Of a DNA stretch of 64,000 nucleotides, positions 51,501-64,000 are shown in pieces. The stretch comes from Pithys albifrons albifrons (taxonomy: Eukaryota; Chordata; Aves; Passeriformes; Thamnophilidae), in assembly GCF_047495875.1 (NCBI RefSeq), contig NC_092467.1, positions 17,936,566 to 18,000,565 of the forward strand, written 5' to 3'. A program made the position numbers and the translations under genes. A model generated the notes under the pieces. That model did no database searches. It was not told where the DNA came from and saw only the letters and a list, made by a program, of their open reading frames with translations. Numbering within the stretch: the first letter of the stretch is position 1; each line of letters begins with the position of its first letter.

Positions 51501-54500
51501 CCAATCCTTACATTATATTTGATGCCAATGTCTAATAAAGTGTTTTAGAATTGGCTTCAGAACTAGAGGATGTAAGACACTTAAACTATGAATTTTATAG
51601 ATAATCCAGGTCATGTGGCTGGAGTGGGTGTTGACTAAATTGTTGTACTGGATGTCTGTCTTGCCCTGAGGATTTCTTAATAGGTATTATTTACTCCTTT
51701 TTTTTTATGTGTATGTGTAAGACTATGTAAGAATGCTGTGTAAAAACAATGTATGTGGTTTCCCAAAGCTAGAAATGCCAGGTAATATCATGCAGAACAA
51801 TAATAGCTCTGTTAGTCATTTGATCTTTTGTGTTGAATTATCCTGCATTATGAGTTGTAGTAGCCCAGTGCGGTCACATGTATAGTTGCTTTTCATTTTT
51901 CTTTAAATGCTTTCCCACATATTTCAGAACCCTCTTACTTTCCTCTCCCTGCAGTTGATTACACTCTGCCCCTCAGTTTAGTCTTACACAATAATGGGGT
52001 TAGTAACTACAGATGTGCCAGGTGTACTTTTCTTTTTGACAACAAAAGTCCAGGTGACAAAGCTTTTTGATTCTATGTATTTTTCCCTGAAACCTTACCA
52101 TAATAAAATTAGTTCTCTCTTGCCAAATTAACAGTTTAGTATAATAATTAGTGAGTTCTGCCAAAATATCTGTTCCTGCAAGGAATTGGGAGCTCTTCTA
52201 TTTTTTCCCTTAAGCACTGACCACAGAACTTAATTAACTTTCTTTTCCATCATAAATTCCAGTGCAGGCAATGACCACTGTGTCCTCCCCCACTCCTATG
52301 TGTTCACTTATGATAAATTGTCCCTTACACAGCCAATCTGGAGGCAGGTGCCTGTATGAATCTCAGGGGTTATACATACTGTACTATCCACAGGGCTGAT
52401 TAATAATGAGGTTTTCAGTGAATCCCCCCTTCTTTATTCTGCATTCATGCTTCAGTGAAATAGGGAGAAGTTTATGGTGAAATGAGATGGTTCCTCCCCT
52501 CCTGATTATACTTTTCATTTAAACTGATGTCTTTTGGAAATGATTTGCATGTGCACACTGCAAGGTACCTGCACTTACCCCCTTGACCTGCATGACCATT
52601 CCTGTGGTGTATTGTAAGTACAACCTTTGCCCCCTTCCTTTTCTCACTAACTCCTGTATTTGTAAACATTTGCAGCAGTGTGTTTTACTCTCCCTGCATT
52701 TCCCCTTCCCTTCTTGTCAGCACTACATTTCCAGTCAGCTCCGGCTGAACTGCTCTTGCCCAACAGTTTGTGTGAAGAGTCTCCTATTTTGTTCGTAACT
52801 TTGCCTGTGAGGTTTCTATCTATAGAAATCACTAAAAGTTGTGCCAAATTTGTTTGAACGTTTCAGGAGACACTTTCTAGGAGTCTATCTGTATCTCAGC
52901 ACACACATTTCTAAACATAGTCAGGAGCCAATTTTTAATCATGGAGCAATGAAACACAAGCCATTATGTGTCCGTGAGAATAGATGCTGCAGTGCACATG
53001 ACACTGAATTTCCTAGGCTGGAGTGTTGTTGCGAAGCACTTTGGTGCTGTGTGAGGCACTACCCTGGGTTCAGACAGAACCAAAAGGACACATAACTCAG
53101 GGCCAGTGCTGTCATGCAGTATTTGCTTCTGGGTCTTGGTCTCCACACCACACTCCTTGGAGGTGAGAGTCTATCCATCAGATCAGATGTTTTTGCATCT
53201 GAAATGTAGAGAAGGCCTAAGTTACTTTGGAAATGAAAAGGTGCTTTTCCTAGTCTGGTCATGAGGCATTTCTGAAAGAATCAGTTCTTCTTTAGGGAAA
53301 TCTTTCCAGGCCTTTGGTGACCCCATTTTTTAAATTTTTTTTTTCCATTTTGCTTTTGCTCCACTATTTTGGAGCTCTGGTGACTAAACTAGAACTAGGA
53401 ATTAAGGGTAGGAAGGTTGCTTTCAAATTAGGTATTTATTTCTTTCCCTGTCTTAATACAACATTGCATTTTTATTTGCTTTTGGTTTGGTTTAAAAAAG
53501 TTGCAGATTCTGAGAAGGCAGTTTCGTTGCACTGTTATCAAGAATGCTCTTGTATTTCTTTTATGGTGGCAGCCTTTTGGTCCCCAAATTGCATGTGAAT
53601 ACAGCAAACACACAATTTTCATTTGATAGAATTCCCTAGTGCCTTGTTGAATTTATTGTAGCTGACCACTGAGGAAGAGATTTTGGCCATGATTAACTCC
53701 TCTTCTTTTGTTATTTTCAGCACTAGAAAATTTAGTCTTTTCATTTTGTGCGAAGTGTACTACAGACCTGACTGATTTTGATATATATTTTAGTCTTTTT
53801 CCTTAATGCTTGGTCTCCAGTACCTTTGCATATTTTAGTTCTGTCCATGAACTATTGATTTTTAAGTAATTTTCTTATTTCCTCTTCAAGGCAGTTCTTT
53901 TTCTTTTTTTTCTTTTATTTCCCTTTTCTTTTCCCTGTTCCCAGCATGCTCTTGCATGAGAAAATACTCAGGAAGGATAACAGAAAAGGCAGTGTGAACC
54001 TCCATATAGTCATTGTTGTTCTTGGTTCAAAACCAAAGCAGTCCCTGACTAAATCAAGCTCAAATGCCTTGTCACCAGATTGATGACGGATGTTTTAATT
54101 ACTGGGAGGTTCCAAAAGGGGAGGGGAAAAAGCCTACTTGAAAGAATAAACTTTGTTATCTCCTACTGCTGTATGTGTCTTCATCATATAAAGCTGTCAA
54201 CTTGACTTTCCCTCTTGAAAATATCCTCATGAAATTTCTTGATAACTCCTGGAGGGTTAAACTGAAGTAGTATTTAACTACAGTTTGTGATTCCTTTCAT
54301 TTTGCTAGGCAGACTGTCACTAATGAGAAGTGTGGTGTTTCATCTTCCTGCGTTTTCCACTTATTATCCAGGTCTAACTTCAGTTTTGTTATTATCTTGC
54401 ATTCAAAATAAAAGCAGGACATAGAAAAAAGTAGATGTCATGCTGAGCCTAAACATCATCAAACAAAAGGCTCTTTCATACATAAAGGTTTCTCTCTGAT

Positions 54501-56290
54501 CTTCGGATCAGGCCTTAAAAAAGCATAACAACAATTAATGCCAGGGGGTTTCTGCTCACTTTCGATAAGGACACTCTAAACTAGGAAGAGTTATGGGAGG
54601 TAGTGGTGTGTTGTTTCCTTGTCAAAACCAGTCACAATCACATGCCTTCAAGATGAGAATTTATATTTTTCAGTGGAGTTAAGCTTACAAAGGCTGCTGG
54701 CTGTTTTTGAGATGCGTTATGATACCATATCAGAGTGGCATAACCAGAGCAGTCTCTACTTAGGAGAAGTTCTTTATGCCTGTTGAGGAACTTTCCAAAG
54801 GGTGAAGGAATCTTACAGCATTTTCAGACATTATTTATAATATATTTGAGTGGAGTATCAGTCACCAATAATGTGTTAGGAACTGGTGCTTACAGCCTGA
54901 AAATCCTAACAACTACCAATAGAATGAATTCAGTATGTGGTATAGTTTTAATTGCACATAAAAGAACTGATTTGCTTTTATCACTTGAAAAGCCAAGGAC
55001 CAATTATTTCTGTTTGGATATTATAGTAGCAAGGTTTGGCTTTTGCCTCAGGTGAAAAAGAGAGCTTTATTTACTTTTCTAGTGTCTGATGCTTTTACTG
55101 ATTGCAGTATTGGACATGCAGGAAGGAGGTTTCAGTGATTTCCACTGTGGCAATCTGTGGTTGGACTGGCTGTGAGCCCATTTCCAGGCACACTGTGTAT
55201 GCCTTTCACAGCACTGACACAGACCCAGCTATGCCACTGTGTGTGTTACTGATGTGCAGATGGATCAAAATGCATTCCAGGCTGGGTTTGTACTTTTCAT
55301 TTACACACTACTTCTCCTTTCAGGGAGAGCTTGGCAATAAGCTGCACCTTCCCATCACACTCTCACTTGCATCTCCTTGTTTACATACATTTTCTTAACA
55401 ATTTCTTTTCCTGATGTAGAATATCTTTAGATGAGGATAAAAAGTTAATGTTAGGAAGTAAAGTAGCAAGGAACTTGGTTGTTGCAATTCAGAGTAAAAT
55501 ATGTTCCACCAAGTCCCAAGTTGCCTAAAATGCTAATGCATGAGGTTTTAATGAGATGCTTTTTGTTAAAACATACCTTGAAATCTCAATACAATAGTGA
55601 AATCTTTAGTGTGTTGGGTTCAAAGCTGTTTAGATATTGACAAGATCTTGAAAAAGTATCACAACCTCTAGCTTTATGTGAAGTCTGGGCTAGCTGTCAT
55701 TTGGTATGTTACATGGGGAGTTGATTGAAGCTGCCATGTATAAGATCTGCCTTACATTTAGGATAAACTTCAGAAGTCATCAGAAGCCACAGACCCTTGA
55801 AAGGCTAAAGTAAGACTAGACAAGACAGGAGCTGAGCATGTGGAAAAAAGACTTTCACTGTGGAACAGATGCAAACCCAGAAACTGGGAATCCTTGTGAG
55901 GGAGGAAGACAAGGGCATTTCAGTGCTATAGATGAAAGAGCAGACAGAGGCAGGATGGCAGAGGGAGGATGGGCAGGAAATGAAGGCAACGTGACCCTGA
56001 AAGGAAACTAGAAGGGAACCCTTTAGCACAGGCTAGAGAACAGCATCATACTGCACTGAGCATCTGCTGGGTTCCCAGTGTGTTCAGGGGAACAGGACAT
56101 CGATATTTTGGAAAATGAATAGCTTTGCATCAAAGAAATATCCTGACTCTGTCATCAGCTTCTCTATGTAGAAGGAAAAAGAATACATAAGATGCTGCTG
56201 CTACCGTGTTACATAACACTATTTCTCTCTCTCTGCCTGTACCAAGGAACACACGAGGCTGCTGAGGTTACCTGCTGAGGGCCTTATGGA
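48576..56290. other. Long AT-rich non-coding stretch
   Basis: Over 7 kb without a recognised gene. A 13-bp word CCAAGGGCAGTGC is duplicated 24 bp apart at 49664-49676 and 49688-49700, within a short G+C-richer patch. Pyrimidine-rich tracts lie at about 50999-51008 and 53900-53940, and an AG-rich patch at 55900-56000. None carries coding or transposon signals I can identify. Confidence 0.5.
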
Positions 56291-56455
56291 AAATTTGGAA
56301 AGGTATTTAAGCTCCCGAAGATGCAGAGGCACCTAGTGGAGTTTTTAAAAACACCCAGGATCCCAACTCTCATTGTAGACAATGGCAATTAGATTCCCAG
56401 GTGTTTTAGAGAGATTCCATTAAAGGGCCCCTAGGTCTCAGTGCTTTGGAAAGGA
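56291..56455. repeat. Ancient palindromic amniote repeat (MITE-like)
   Basis: The order AAAGGTATTTAAGCTCC, GATGCAGAGGCACCTAGTGG, AAAAACACCCAGG, CAACTCTCATTG, CAATGGCAATTAG, CCCAGGTGTTTTAGAG and GCCCCTAGGTCT follows an old repeat common in turtle and crocodilian DNA. Its two arms are reverse complements around a 'cattgaaatcaatg'-like centre. Here the centre CATTGTAGACAATG sits at 56371-56384 and the arms can still pair imperfectly. Such structure suggests a non-autonomous DNA transposon. The family name is not certain. Confidence 0.6.
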
Positions 56456-59243
56456 TGCACCCTCATGCTTTAAGCTGAACAGCTTTTGACTGTGGAGAGC
56501 CTATGGCTGGTCTCTAGTGCTGGCAAATACATTGGTCTGTTCTCTCTGTTGTTTAATCATTCCAGGTGACAACAGAAACAGACAATGTATTTTTGAAAAA
56601 AACAAACAGGGCTTTAAGTAGAAACTTAAATGGCTTTTTTTGTTTTCACAGTTCTCTGAGGTCTTAATAGTAAAACCAACCCATTTGCTTAGCTTCATGA
56701 GTGTTGTGATACAGATTGCTTAGGAATGCCAGATAGTAGTCAGGAGTCAAATCCAGAAAGTGAGACTTTTAGCAAGGAATGTCAATAATATAGTTGTAAG
56801 CAGTTTCTCAGAGTACTGAAGCCCTGCCACCATTAACACAATCAACATGGCAGTGTTCTGTTTGAAATGTTACTAGACTTTGCTCTTATTTTCCAAAGCT
56901 TTCTGTTTTGTGCAAAAGCCACTTTAGGTTATACAAGTTGGGTTTGGCTTTTTTATTTTCTGCATGCAGCCACATGGTGGCTATGAATTAGACAACTTAA
57001 AGATGGCAAATACTTATTCTTAGGAAAGTGCATAGTATCCCAAACATAATCTATGGAATGCAGTTCTTAAAATGATTGCTATGACCTACCCTGGACATCC
57101 TGTAAAAGTAAGTAATACTCGGTATTTAAAACTGAAAAAATAGTGGAGTCTGGCCATTAAATGAAAGCTCATCAGCTTTTCAGGAATTCTTGAGTATTGG
57201 CTTGCTCACAGAAAGATTTAAGTCTTGTCATTGTTACTTTTAACTGGAAGAATGCAGAGTATTTTGTTGTTTCCTAAAACATTTTCATAAGCCCTGCTTT
57301 CTGCATAGCTGTGGCATCTCAGTAATTCTGAACAGGAAAAAAGTCCTGAAGTTATTTTCTCTGTTAATTTCAGTGGCTGCTGTTTTCAGCTTTGAATATA
57401 TTGCCAAATTTTGAAGGTCACCCTGTCCTTAGCAGTCTCATCACAACAAAGTGCTAATGCTGACTTTTTTCCTGACAATGTAGAGTTTTAACTAGCACAC
57501 AAGAGAAGTCCATCAAAACTTCATCCTCCACTGAGTATTATTGCATTTGTAAAGATAATATTAATACACATTCTAATGCTCTGTGGATCATTATCTGGCA
57601 GTGGACCAATAACTAAGTCTAAAACATTAACAACTAAAAAGGAATACGAATTCCTTTGGGCTTATAATTGTTGTTCGTTACAAATTGCTACCAAAATAGG
57701 CCTGAGCTGATTCATAGAGAATTAAGTAGATTTGGTTTAGTAATGTTTCCAGGTTTCTGAATAAATTATGAATGCATCTTGACTGTTAGAAGTAGCCACT
57801 GACATTATGAAACGGTAATGAACACAGAAAAACAGCCTCAGCTGATCATCCTGTTCAAAACCTATTAAGGTTTGATGAAATGAGAAGATTTTTTCCTTCC
57901 ATGTATAGACGTGCAACAAGTCATAAGTTGTGGACTTTAATAATATATTTTCTTCACAAGCAATAACACAGCAATTAGGAAGTGCTCACTGAGGTAGAAA
58001 TAATGGTAACTGCTGCACAGATTAGCTTTGCTAAAGGGAGCTCTCAGACATACAGTAAAACAACATATTCCAGGTTCCTGTTGGTGTGTAATTTCTACTT
58101 TATTTACTTACCATCTCAGTTAAAGAGGACTCCTGGCAGTAATGAGGCTACATAAATGCACATACAATACTATAAGATGTTACAAATTATATAAAAGATA
58201 AATCTAATGATTACCTATTATAATGGCAGTGCAATCACTGGGGAGATTGTACAGTTCTGAGAAGCCCATGGCTGGCACAAACACCACTGCATAGTGTATA
58301 ATTTCTGAGCTTTTGTTTCTCCATGACTGTTTGTAAGAGATGTCTAATTCACTTGGAAGGGAGCTGCTAAACAGAATGGCTCACCAATCTTCCTCTAGTG
58401 CAGCAGTGCTTGCAAGTAGTGTGGTAAGTATGAAGATAACAATCCTGAAAACTTGGAGGGATTTTCTTGCTGGGAATTCTGAGTATTTCTTACCACTGTG
58501 GCAAAAATTAAGATAACATGACTGCCAAAATTAATCTCTTATACTGTAACTGCCTTAAAAATAAACATGAAAAAAATGCCACATACTGCAAGTTCTGTCA
58601 AAAGAAGGTATGTTCAAGTCCATCAGTGCTAACTCAGGGAAATGGATAATAGTATCTCTGAGCCCCAGCAGAGTTTTAATCTTTAAAATCTGCAAGGACC
58701 CTGGCTCTGATGCCTTAGATGTAGAATGTTAAAAAAGTCAAACAGAATTTAGTCACAGATTAATCATAGTGCATTTAGAATATGGGCTTACAGTAAAACA
58801 TTTGTAAAATAGCAAATGTTAATTAAAATAAATTATGATTAAAAAGCACTTCAGAAGTGTCAAAATTTTTTTTCTTTTTATACTGGATGATAATGCCTGA
58901 ATCCTACGCTATCCTCCTGTGAAGAAATTTATAGGATTATATATGTAATTTTAGATGTAAAGGCAATGTAGGAGGTGTGTTACTGAGTGGTATGGAGATA
59001 TTAGAGGCATTCTGTGCTGAGTAAGTTATGGTATTTGTGTAAGTGAAATACGTGAAAGAGAGCCAAAACTAAGATTTTAATAAACAAGTGACTAAAGTTA
59101 AGCTGTTAAATGTTCTCTGTAACAGCTGAGCACTTGGTATTTAAAATCCAAGTGCTTACTAATTTAGGAAACTAAATATAAATTTACTAACTGCAGCCAC
59201 GTTGTGTTGTGAAATATTGGCCTTGAAGAAGACATGGTGATTT
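56456..59243. other. AT-rich non-coding sequence
   Basis: No gene, RNA or transposon is recognised. The stretch at about 58080-58240 is unique and rich in AATTTAAT-like words but offers nothing decisive. Confidence 0.5.
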
Positions 59244-59263
59244 TGTTGTTGTTGTTCTTGTGG

Positions 59264-59302
<39 letters not shown>

Positions 59303-59306
59303 CGAC
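59244..59306. repeat. GTT/GAT microsatellite
   Basis: (GTT)4 at 59244-59255 is followed, after TCTTGTGGT, by twelve uninterrupted GAT units at 59265-59300 and two GAC units at 59301-59306. The minus strand would read as a histidine run inside a 67-codon frame, a translation artefact. The unbroken GAT core suggests length variation between individuals. Confidence 0.95.
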
Positions 59307-61179
59307 AAAGAGGATAGTTGTTGGTGGATTGCAGTAGGGTGTAGACTAGAAGGAGTTTAGACCCCATGGAATTTTTTGAGTGAGCCTTGGAAATGAATGG
59401 CAGAGAGGATGACTACGGCAAGTTCACTCTCTCTGCTTTATATAGTCCTGGTGCAGGGTTGAAACTGGACCTGGAGTGGGAGGATGCCTGCAGGGAGGTC
59501 CCAAGCAGTCCTGCCATCTATGAGAGGACATGAATGGGGAAGATGAGACATTTGAGTTTTATGATTGGCAGTGTAGACACGATGGCAGAAGAAGGGAATG
59601 AAAGTTATGAGGAACTGGCCTCTTGGAGCTGAAGAGGGAGATAAATAGGACACATTTGTATTTGAGAATCTCTTTTTATTCTGGGAAAATGTTCACATCA
59701 TCTCCAAGACTTTTGTCTGAGAATGAGTTCTTCTCTGCTATCCTTGTTCACCTCTGGAAGGTCAAGATTTTCCTCCTCCCTGAATGTTTTTACAATAAAG
59801 GGCAGGCACCCTTCTTGGAGATCTCACGGAACAACTGCAGTGTCTCAAAAGAGAAATTTCTGGAGAGGAAAATGAAGGCAATAGTTAACAGGCAGCAAGG
59901 CTCATAAGAGGAATTGTTAAGGTAATAAGCAATTGAGTAAAACTCCATGAATTTTGCTTTACAGTAATTTTCAATTACTATAAAGAAATCACTGTATATA
60001 TTGTTAAAGAGTACGACCTGAAATTAGTGAACTTCAGGTGTTTTAGGCCTTGTGCTGTGTTTGCATGTTTGACTGAAATGGCATATTCCTGCTCTCATTT
60101 ACCATTTCCAGTACTCTGAGATTCACTTCAAACTGGCCAAAACTCATCAGGGTAAAGTTTATCTGGCTGTGTCAGCCTGTTTTCTCTTTGCATGACATAG
60201 GCCTGCATAAATTTCTTGCAGAAATGCCCATTTCAAAAATTCTTTTCATGGTCCAAGATTTAATTACTGCTTTAAAAAGTGCAGGAACTCCATCTTCCTT
60301 AACCAGTCACTCTTGTAGTATCTTTAGTGTCTCTACAAGATTATATCATTGTCAAGGACAGTGAGCCAGTTTTGATATGACAGCCAGAAACTCTTCCAGC
60401 AGCTCTTGGTGAGTGATAATGTCTTAAAGTAAAAGGCATAGAGACTGCCTAGTTGCTTGCCTGCAGTGCCAGTCAGGTGACTGCCAGCTCTGGCTGAAGC
60501 AAAGGAGATGCTGTCCTCACTTCCACACCAAGTTCTCCCTGGTTTCTGAGGCAGGGACTAAATCCCCTTTGAGTGTATATATCTGGTGGTGTGGAACTAT
60601 TCAATCAAGAACTGTATGTCTTCAATAAGGCATGACAACTTACCAGTACTGTAAGCTGTGGATGGTACCAGTGTGCTGTGCCTGACTCAATCTCCCTGTG
60701 CTAAATCATGTCAGGATCTGAAATTCACTGTTCCATAAAAAAGGCTAGAGGGAGCTAAAATATCTGTGCACACAGATATTTGCATGTATATAGCAAAAAA
60801 TTATAAGGCATTTGGAGACTCTTAACTAGCCCTGCCAAATCCCCTGGGAATAAGTTTTTTTCAGTTTAGAATTCCAAGAGAAATGAGAGAAGCCCAGTGA
60901 CTTTGAGTCATTTACATCCAGACCACAGGAAGCACCTGAGCATTTTAGAGCAGGAGGCAGTCCTGCTCTGGCACAGCAATATTATTAATGACCTTTAAGT
61001 CTTGTGCATCTGTAAGATAAATTTTGTTCAACACAGAAATGCCTCAGTTTGTAAAATCACTATTCACATTTTAAAGTGTCCCTTCTTATTATCTTTTGAT
61101 ATCAAACCCATAAGATGCAAGAGACAATACGTGTATTAGTATAAGTAGTCCTCTTTTAAAAGTTTAGAAATGAGAAATA
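59307..61179. other. AT-rich non-coding sequence
   Basis: No gene is recognised. Frames at 59438-59653 and 59623-59907 lack known domains. No transposon ends were recognised. Confidence 0.5.
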
Positions 61180-61800
61180 ACTCACATTGTATAAATCAGA
61201 TGGTATAATTATTGCATTTAAATGTTACATTAAACTTATGTTTACATTAATTCTTAATAGGTCTGATTTTTTTCCTTCTGGAAACATAATTGGAAACTAT
61301 ATTTTCCCTTTTATTCTAATTAAAATATTTTAATAAATGTTTATTTAGATACTATGTCATGGAAGGTTGCAGCCTTCGCTGCCTAATGTAATGTAAAAAT
61401 CAATTAGATGCAGAAAAATATCTGGTTTTAATTTACAGACTAGATATCTGCCTGATCGCTGCTGGGTAGCAATATCCATAACATTTTATATATTAAAATA
61501 GTAATGATTAGTATTAATCTTGGACATACTGAAGTATTTACCTATTCATGTATTCAAAGGTAATCTGTTTCCTTGAATGCATCTTTTGAGTTGCCATATT
61601 GTATAATTTCTTTACCACAATGTCTTCTCCAGTGGTTTGAAAGCAATTTCTAACATGCATCATATCCTCGAGGTTTATTTGTCTCATGCAGAGATCAGCA
61701 TGCAAAGATTGCTGCATATGTAAGCCTTGGAACTAATTGCATGCAAAACAATGCAAAGGTTTTACCATTGCACAGCAATTAATAATGTCTCTGCAAGTAT
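61180..61800. promoter_or_regulatory. Candidate conserved non-coding element with clustered ATGCAAA motifs
   Basis: A long non-repetitive AT-rich block with many TAAT/ATTA cores (for example TTTACATTAATTC near 61240, ATTCTAATTAAAAT near 61315, TAATGATTAGTATTAATC near 61502) and a cluster of ATGCAAA words: ATGCAAAG at 61700-61707 and ATGCAAA at 61741-61747 and 61751-61757, the kind of half-octamer bound by POU factors. No reading frame crosses it. The texture matches developmental enhancers; conservation is inferred and not observed. Confidence 0.35.
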
Positions 61801-64000
61801 GTTTCCTTCTCCCCATACTCTCTTCCTCCATGCCCCCTCCAACCATAAATCATTTCCAACCTGTCAGAATGGATCTGTGCTGGCAAAGAAACAAGGGTAA
61901 TGTTTCAATTTTCTCCATCTGGTGAGATATTTTCTGTTAGTTTTTCTCCCTCTCTGTAGTTACTGAATTTGCATGAAGAACTATGTATTGTAGATTAATA
62001 AGATTTCCTGGAATGGAGTGGAGGAACCACGACCTATCTCCCACTGAATCTGAGGTTGTGTGAGATCAAGTAAATTCTGTCGTGTTATTGTTATTGAGAA
62101 GCAAAGCTGAGGATCAGAGCAAAGGGGGGCAATGCTGGCAGGGAGGCTGAGATTGGGGCTGTAGTCCTGTGAGTCACTGTGCTCTAAACACTTCATTCCA
62201 GTCTTCTCAGTTTACAGAATCAATTAAAAATTCTTTATAAGAAAATACTTCTTTGTTTTCCTAAATCTCAATCATTCCAGCATCTGGTCTTAAGCATCTA
62301 TGTATCGTTTTGTGGCTTAAACTGCAAGCTTGATGGGTTACATGAACTTCATTTATATTAGGTATATTATTAATTACCTTTAAAAAATAATTCCATATGG
62401 GCAAAAGCAATATCCTCTCTGAGAACCAGATCCTGTGTTCATGATAGCCTTTGTGAACAGTTGTCTGTATTGCTGGGGGAGTCTCCATTACAAACTAGCT
62501 CACAAATGATGTGTGGTTTTGTTACAGCCATAAAAACAAAACCTAACATTACTTGCACAGAGAGAAATTTTTGGTCCTTCTGAAGTAACCACATGCTGTG
62601 CTTGTAGGATCCAGAGACAAAAAGAAAGATCTGGATGTACATAACAGTAAATGGTTTTTGAATAGTTCAGGCTCCAGACCCTGAAGTATCCTCTTTGGGA
62701 GAGTGGTGCACCAAAGCATGGGTAGCAAAGTGCACTTGGCAATGCAGCTCTGGTTGGTGTTACTACACCAACTTCAGGCCAAAGCCACTCTCTGAGGGAT
62801 CTGATTCATGTCCAAAGAGGGAAATTCCTCCCCCTTCCTGCCCTTGTTCTATACTTGGTGTGTTTGTAGCACCCAGCATTTACCTGAGGATTTAAAGCAA
62901 TTTCCTCTATGTGGCAAATCCAATTATTCAATATTGAGTTGAAATTAAGAAATTATATTAAAATTATGATGTAATTTAACACCCCACTTGTTTTTCATTT
63001 ATTTTTACTTTACCTTTGGTTGTTTTAGCCATTTTGGGTACATTCAGTTCACATTTTCAGGTTTGACTTCATGTTTGAGAAATCTAGACACTTTTTTAAT
63101 GGAAACTCAGATTCACATTTATTCATATAATTTCAACAGTCTGGGCTGTAAGAAAAATAGCAAATATCACAAGATTCATAGGAAAATAATGAGAATTGGC
63201 AACACTATCAATTTCCTCAGAGCATACTTCCATTATAGTTAGATTATTGGACATAGTTATTTGTTATTGCAAGGCTTCCTCTATATGGAAAGAGCAGAGA
63301 GCCTTGATCTGAAAGAGAATAAAAGCCAGGAAGCCGATGTAAATTCCATGTGAAAGAGCAGAGAGACAGTGTGCATGTGCATGCATGCTGCTGTCTCCAC
63401 GGATAGTCAGCACTGAGCACTGAAAACAAAATGCTCTTTGACTTAACAAGTAGGGAGAGTACTCAGAAATGTAGAGGCACAAGAACGTCCATGCAATTTC
63501 ACAGCTAAACACACTACAATTATAATCTAATGCAATAACAATTTTAAGGGTCATTTCATAGTAAGAGATGAGGTATCTTTTTAGTGGTAGAAAGCTCCCA
63601 CCCAGCTGTCAGCTGAACAATAGTTACGGTTCCCTAGGAGGGGAAACATTTCGACCTAATTGCTGATACAGGGACAAAATACCTTTTCAAGAATTTTCTT
63701 GGTCCCTGAATTTGCAAAAGGTAAGTCAGACTTTAAAACCACATGTCCCCATACACACCTGGAGTCTGAAACTCAACACCCCTATCAAAAGGAAGTTAAC
63801 CTGCCTTATCTATGGATTTGATGCCTAAATCTTTTCCCATTTGATGGTTAGCTATTGCTGGGTTTTGTTTAGTCTTTAGCAGCTCCACGATGTCCCTGTG
63901 TCTGGAAGAAAACTGTGTGTGTCCTAGGACACAGAGTTGTAGAACTATTGATAAATAAAGGGTAACTTTACTTTTTAATTAGTTCTAGGTATATGGAAAA
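61801..64000. other. AT-rich non-coding sequence with one good splice-donor match
   Basis: No coding gene is recognised. GCAAAAG|GTAAGTCAG at 63720/63721 matches the 5' splice-site consensus fully on the plus strand. Taking TTTTTAG ending at 63584 as an acceptor would give an exon of about 136 bp, but all three frames across it contain stops, so it would be non-coding. A 14-bp word GAAAGAGCAGAGAG is repeated at 63288-63301 and 63352-63365. A polyadenylation-type AATAAA lies near 63954. Confidence 0.45.

Noticed and set aside
52964..53146. Ancient SINE-like word GAAGCACTTTGGTGCTG near 53033
   Set aside because: Only one short phrase resembles the old repeat; there is no supporting context on either side.
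59164..59367. Minus-strand protein with a histidine run
   Set aside because: The histidines are the GAT microsatellite read in one frame; nothing else suggests a gene.

Overview
This 64 kb window reads as AT-rich, non-coding vertebrate nuclear DNA, most likely from a bird. The avian call rests on the transposons. Two fragments carry the typical 3' end of avian CR1 LINEs, one of them with the (ATTCTRTG)-type tail. There are three solo LTR-like blocks of the kind found in neoavian genomes, and older amniote-wide repeat relics are also present. There is no operon structure, ribosome-binding site, tRNA or rRNA. No open reading frame has a recognisable domain, so I call no protein-coding gene. The window looks like a gene desert or the inside of a very long intron.

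Layout. 1-8.9 kb: plain AT-rich sequence interrupted by an LTR-like element (1200-1790) that holds a short telomere-like array. 8.9-10.3 kb: the one striking locus, a CpG island (about 8900-9790) whose right half is a G-rich, CpG-poor minisatellite (9425-9745). It abuts a stretch rich in homeodomain and POU motifs that resembles a conserved vertebrate non-coding element (about 9785-10330). 10.3-17.3 kb: AT-rich sequence with a CR1 3' end (11941-12045) and an older CR1-type 3' end (15395-15500). 17355-17937: a solo LTR with a perfect 5-bp target duplication. 18-32.8 kb: mostly featureless, with two weaker enhancer-like candidates (18670-18870 and 25430-25930). 32885-33777: a probable third solo LTR. 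40263-40715: a longer, internally deleted CR1. 44-57 kb: several relics of old palindromic amniote repeats. 59.2 kb: a GTT/GAT microsatellite. 61.2-61.8 kb: another enhancer-like AT-rich block with a cluster of ATGCAAA motifs.

How the parts relate. Nothing here forms a gene system. If the window has a function it is probably cis-regulatory: a possible CpG-island promoter at 9 kb, with a good minus-strand splice donor at 9131/9130, beside candidate conserved enhancers. The rest records successive retrotransposon insertions. Calls of conservation and family membership come from recognition and not from an alignment, and are marked as inference.
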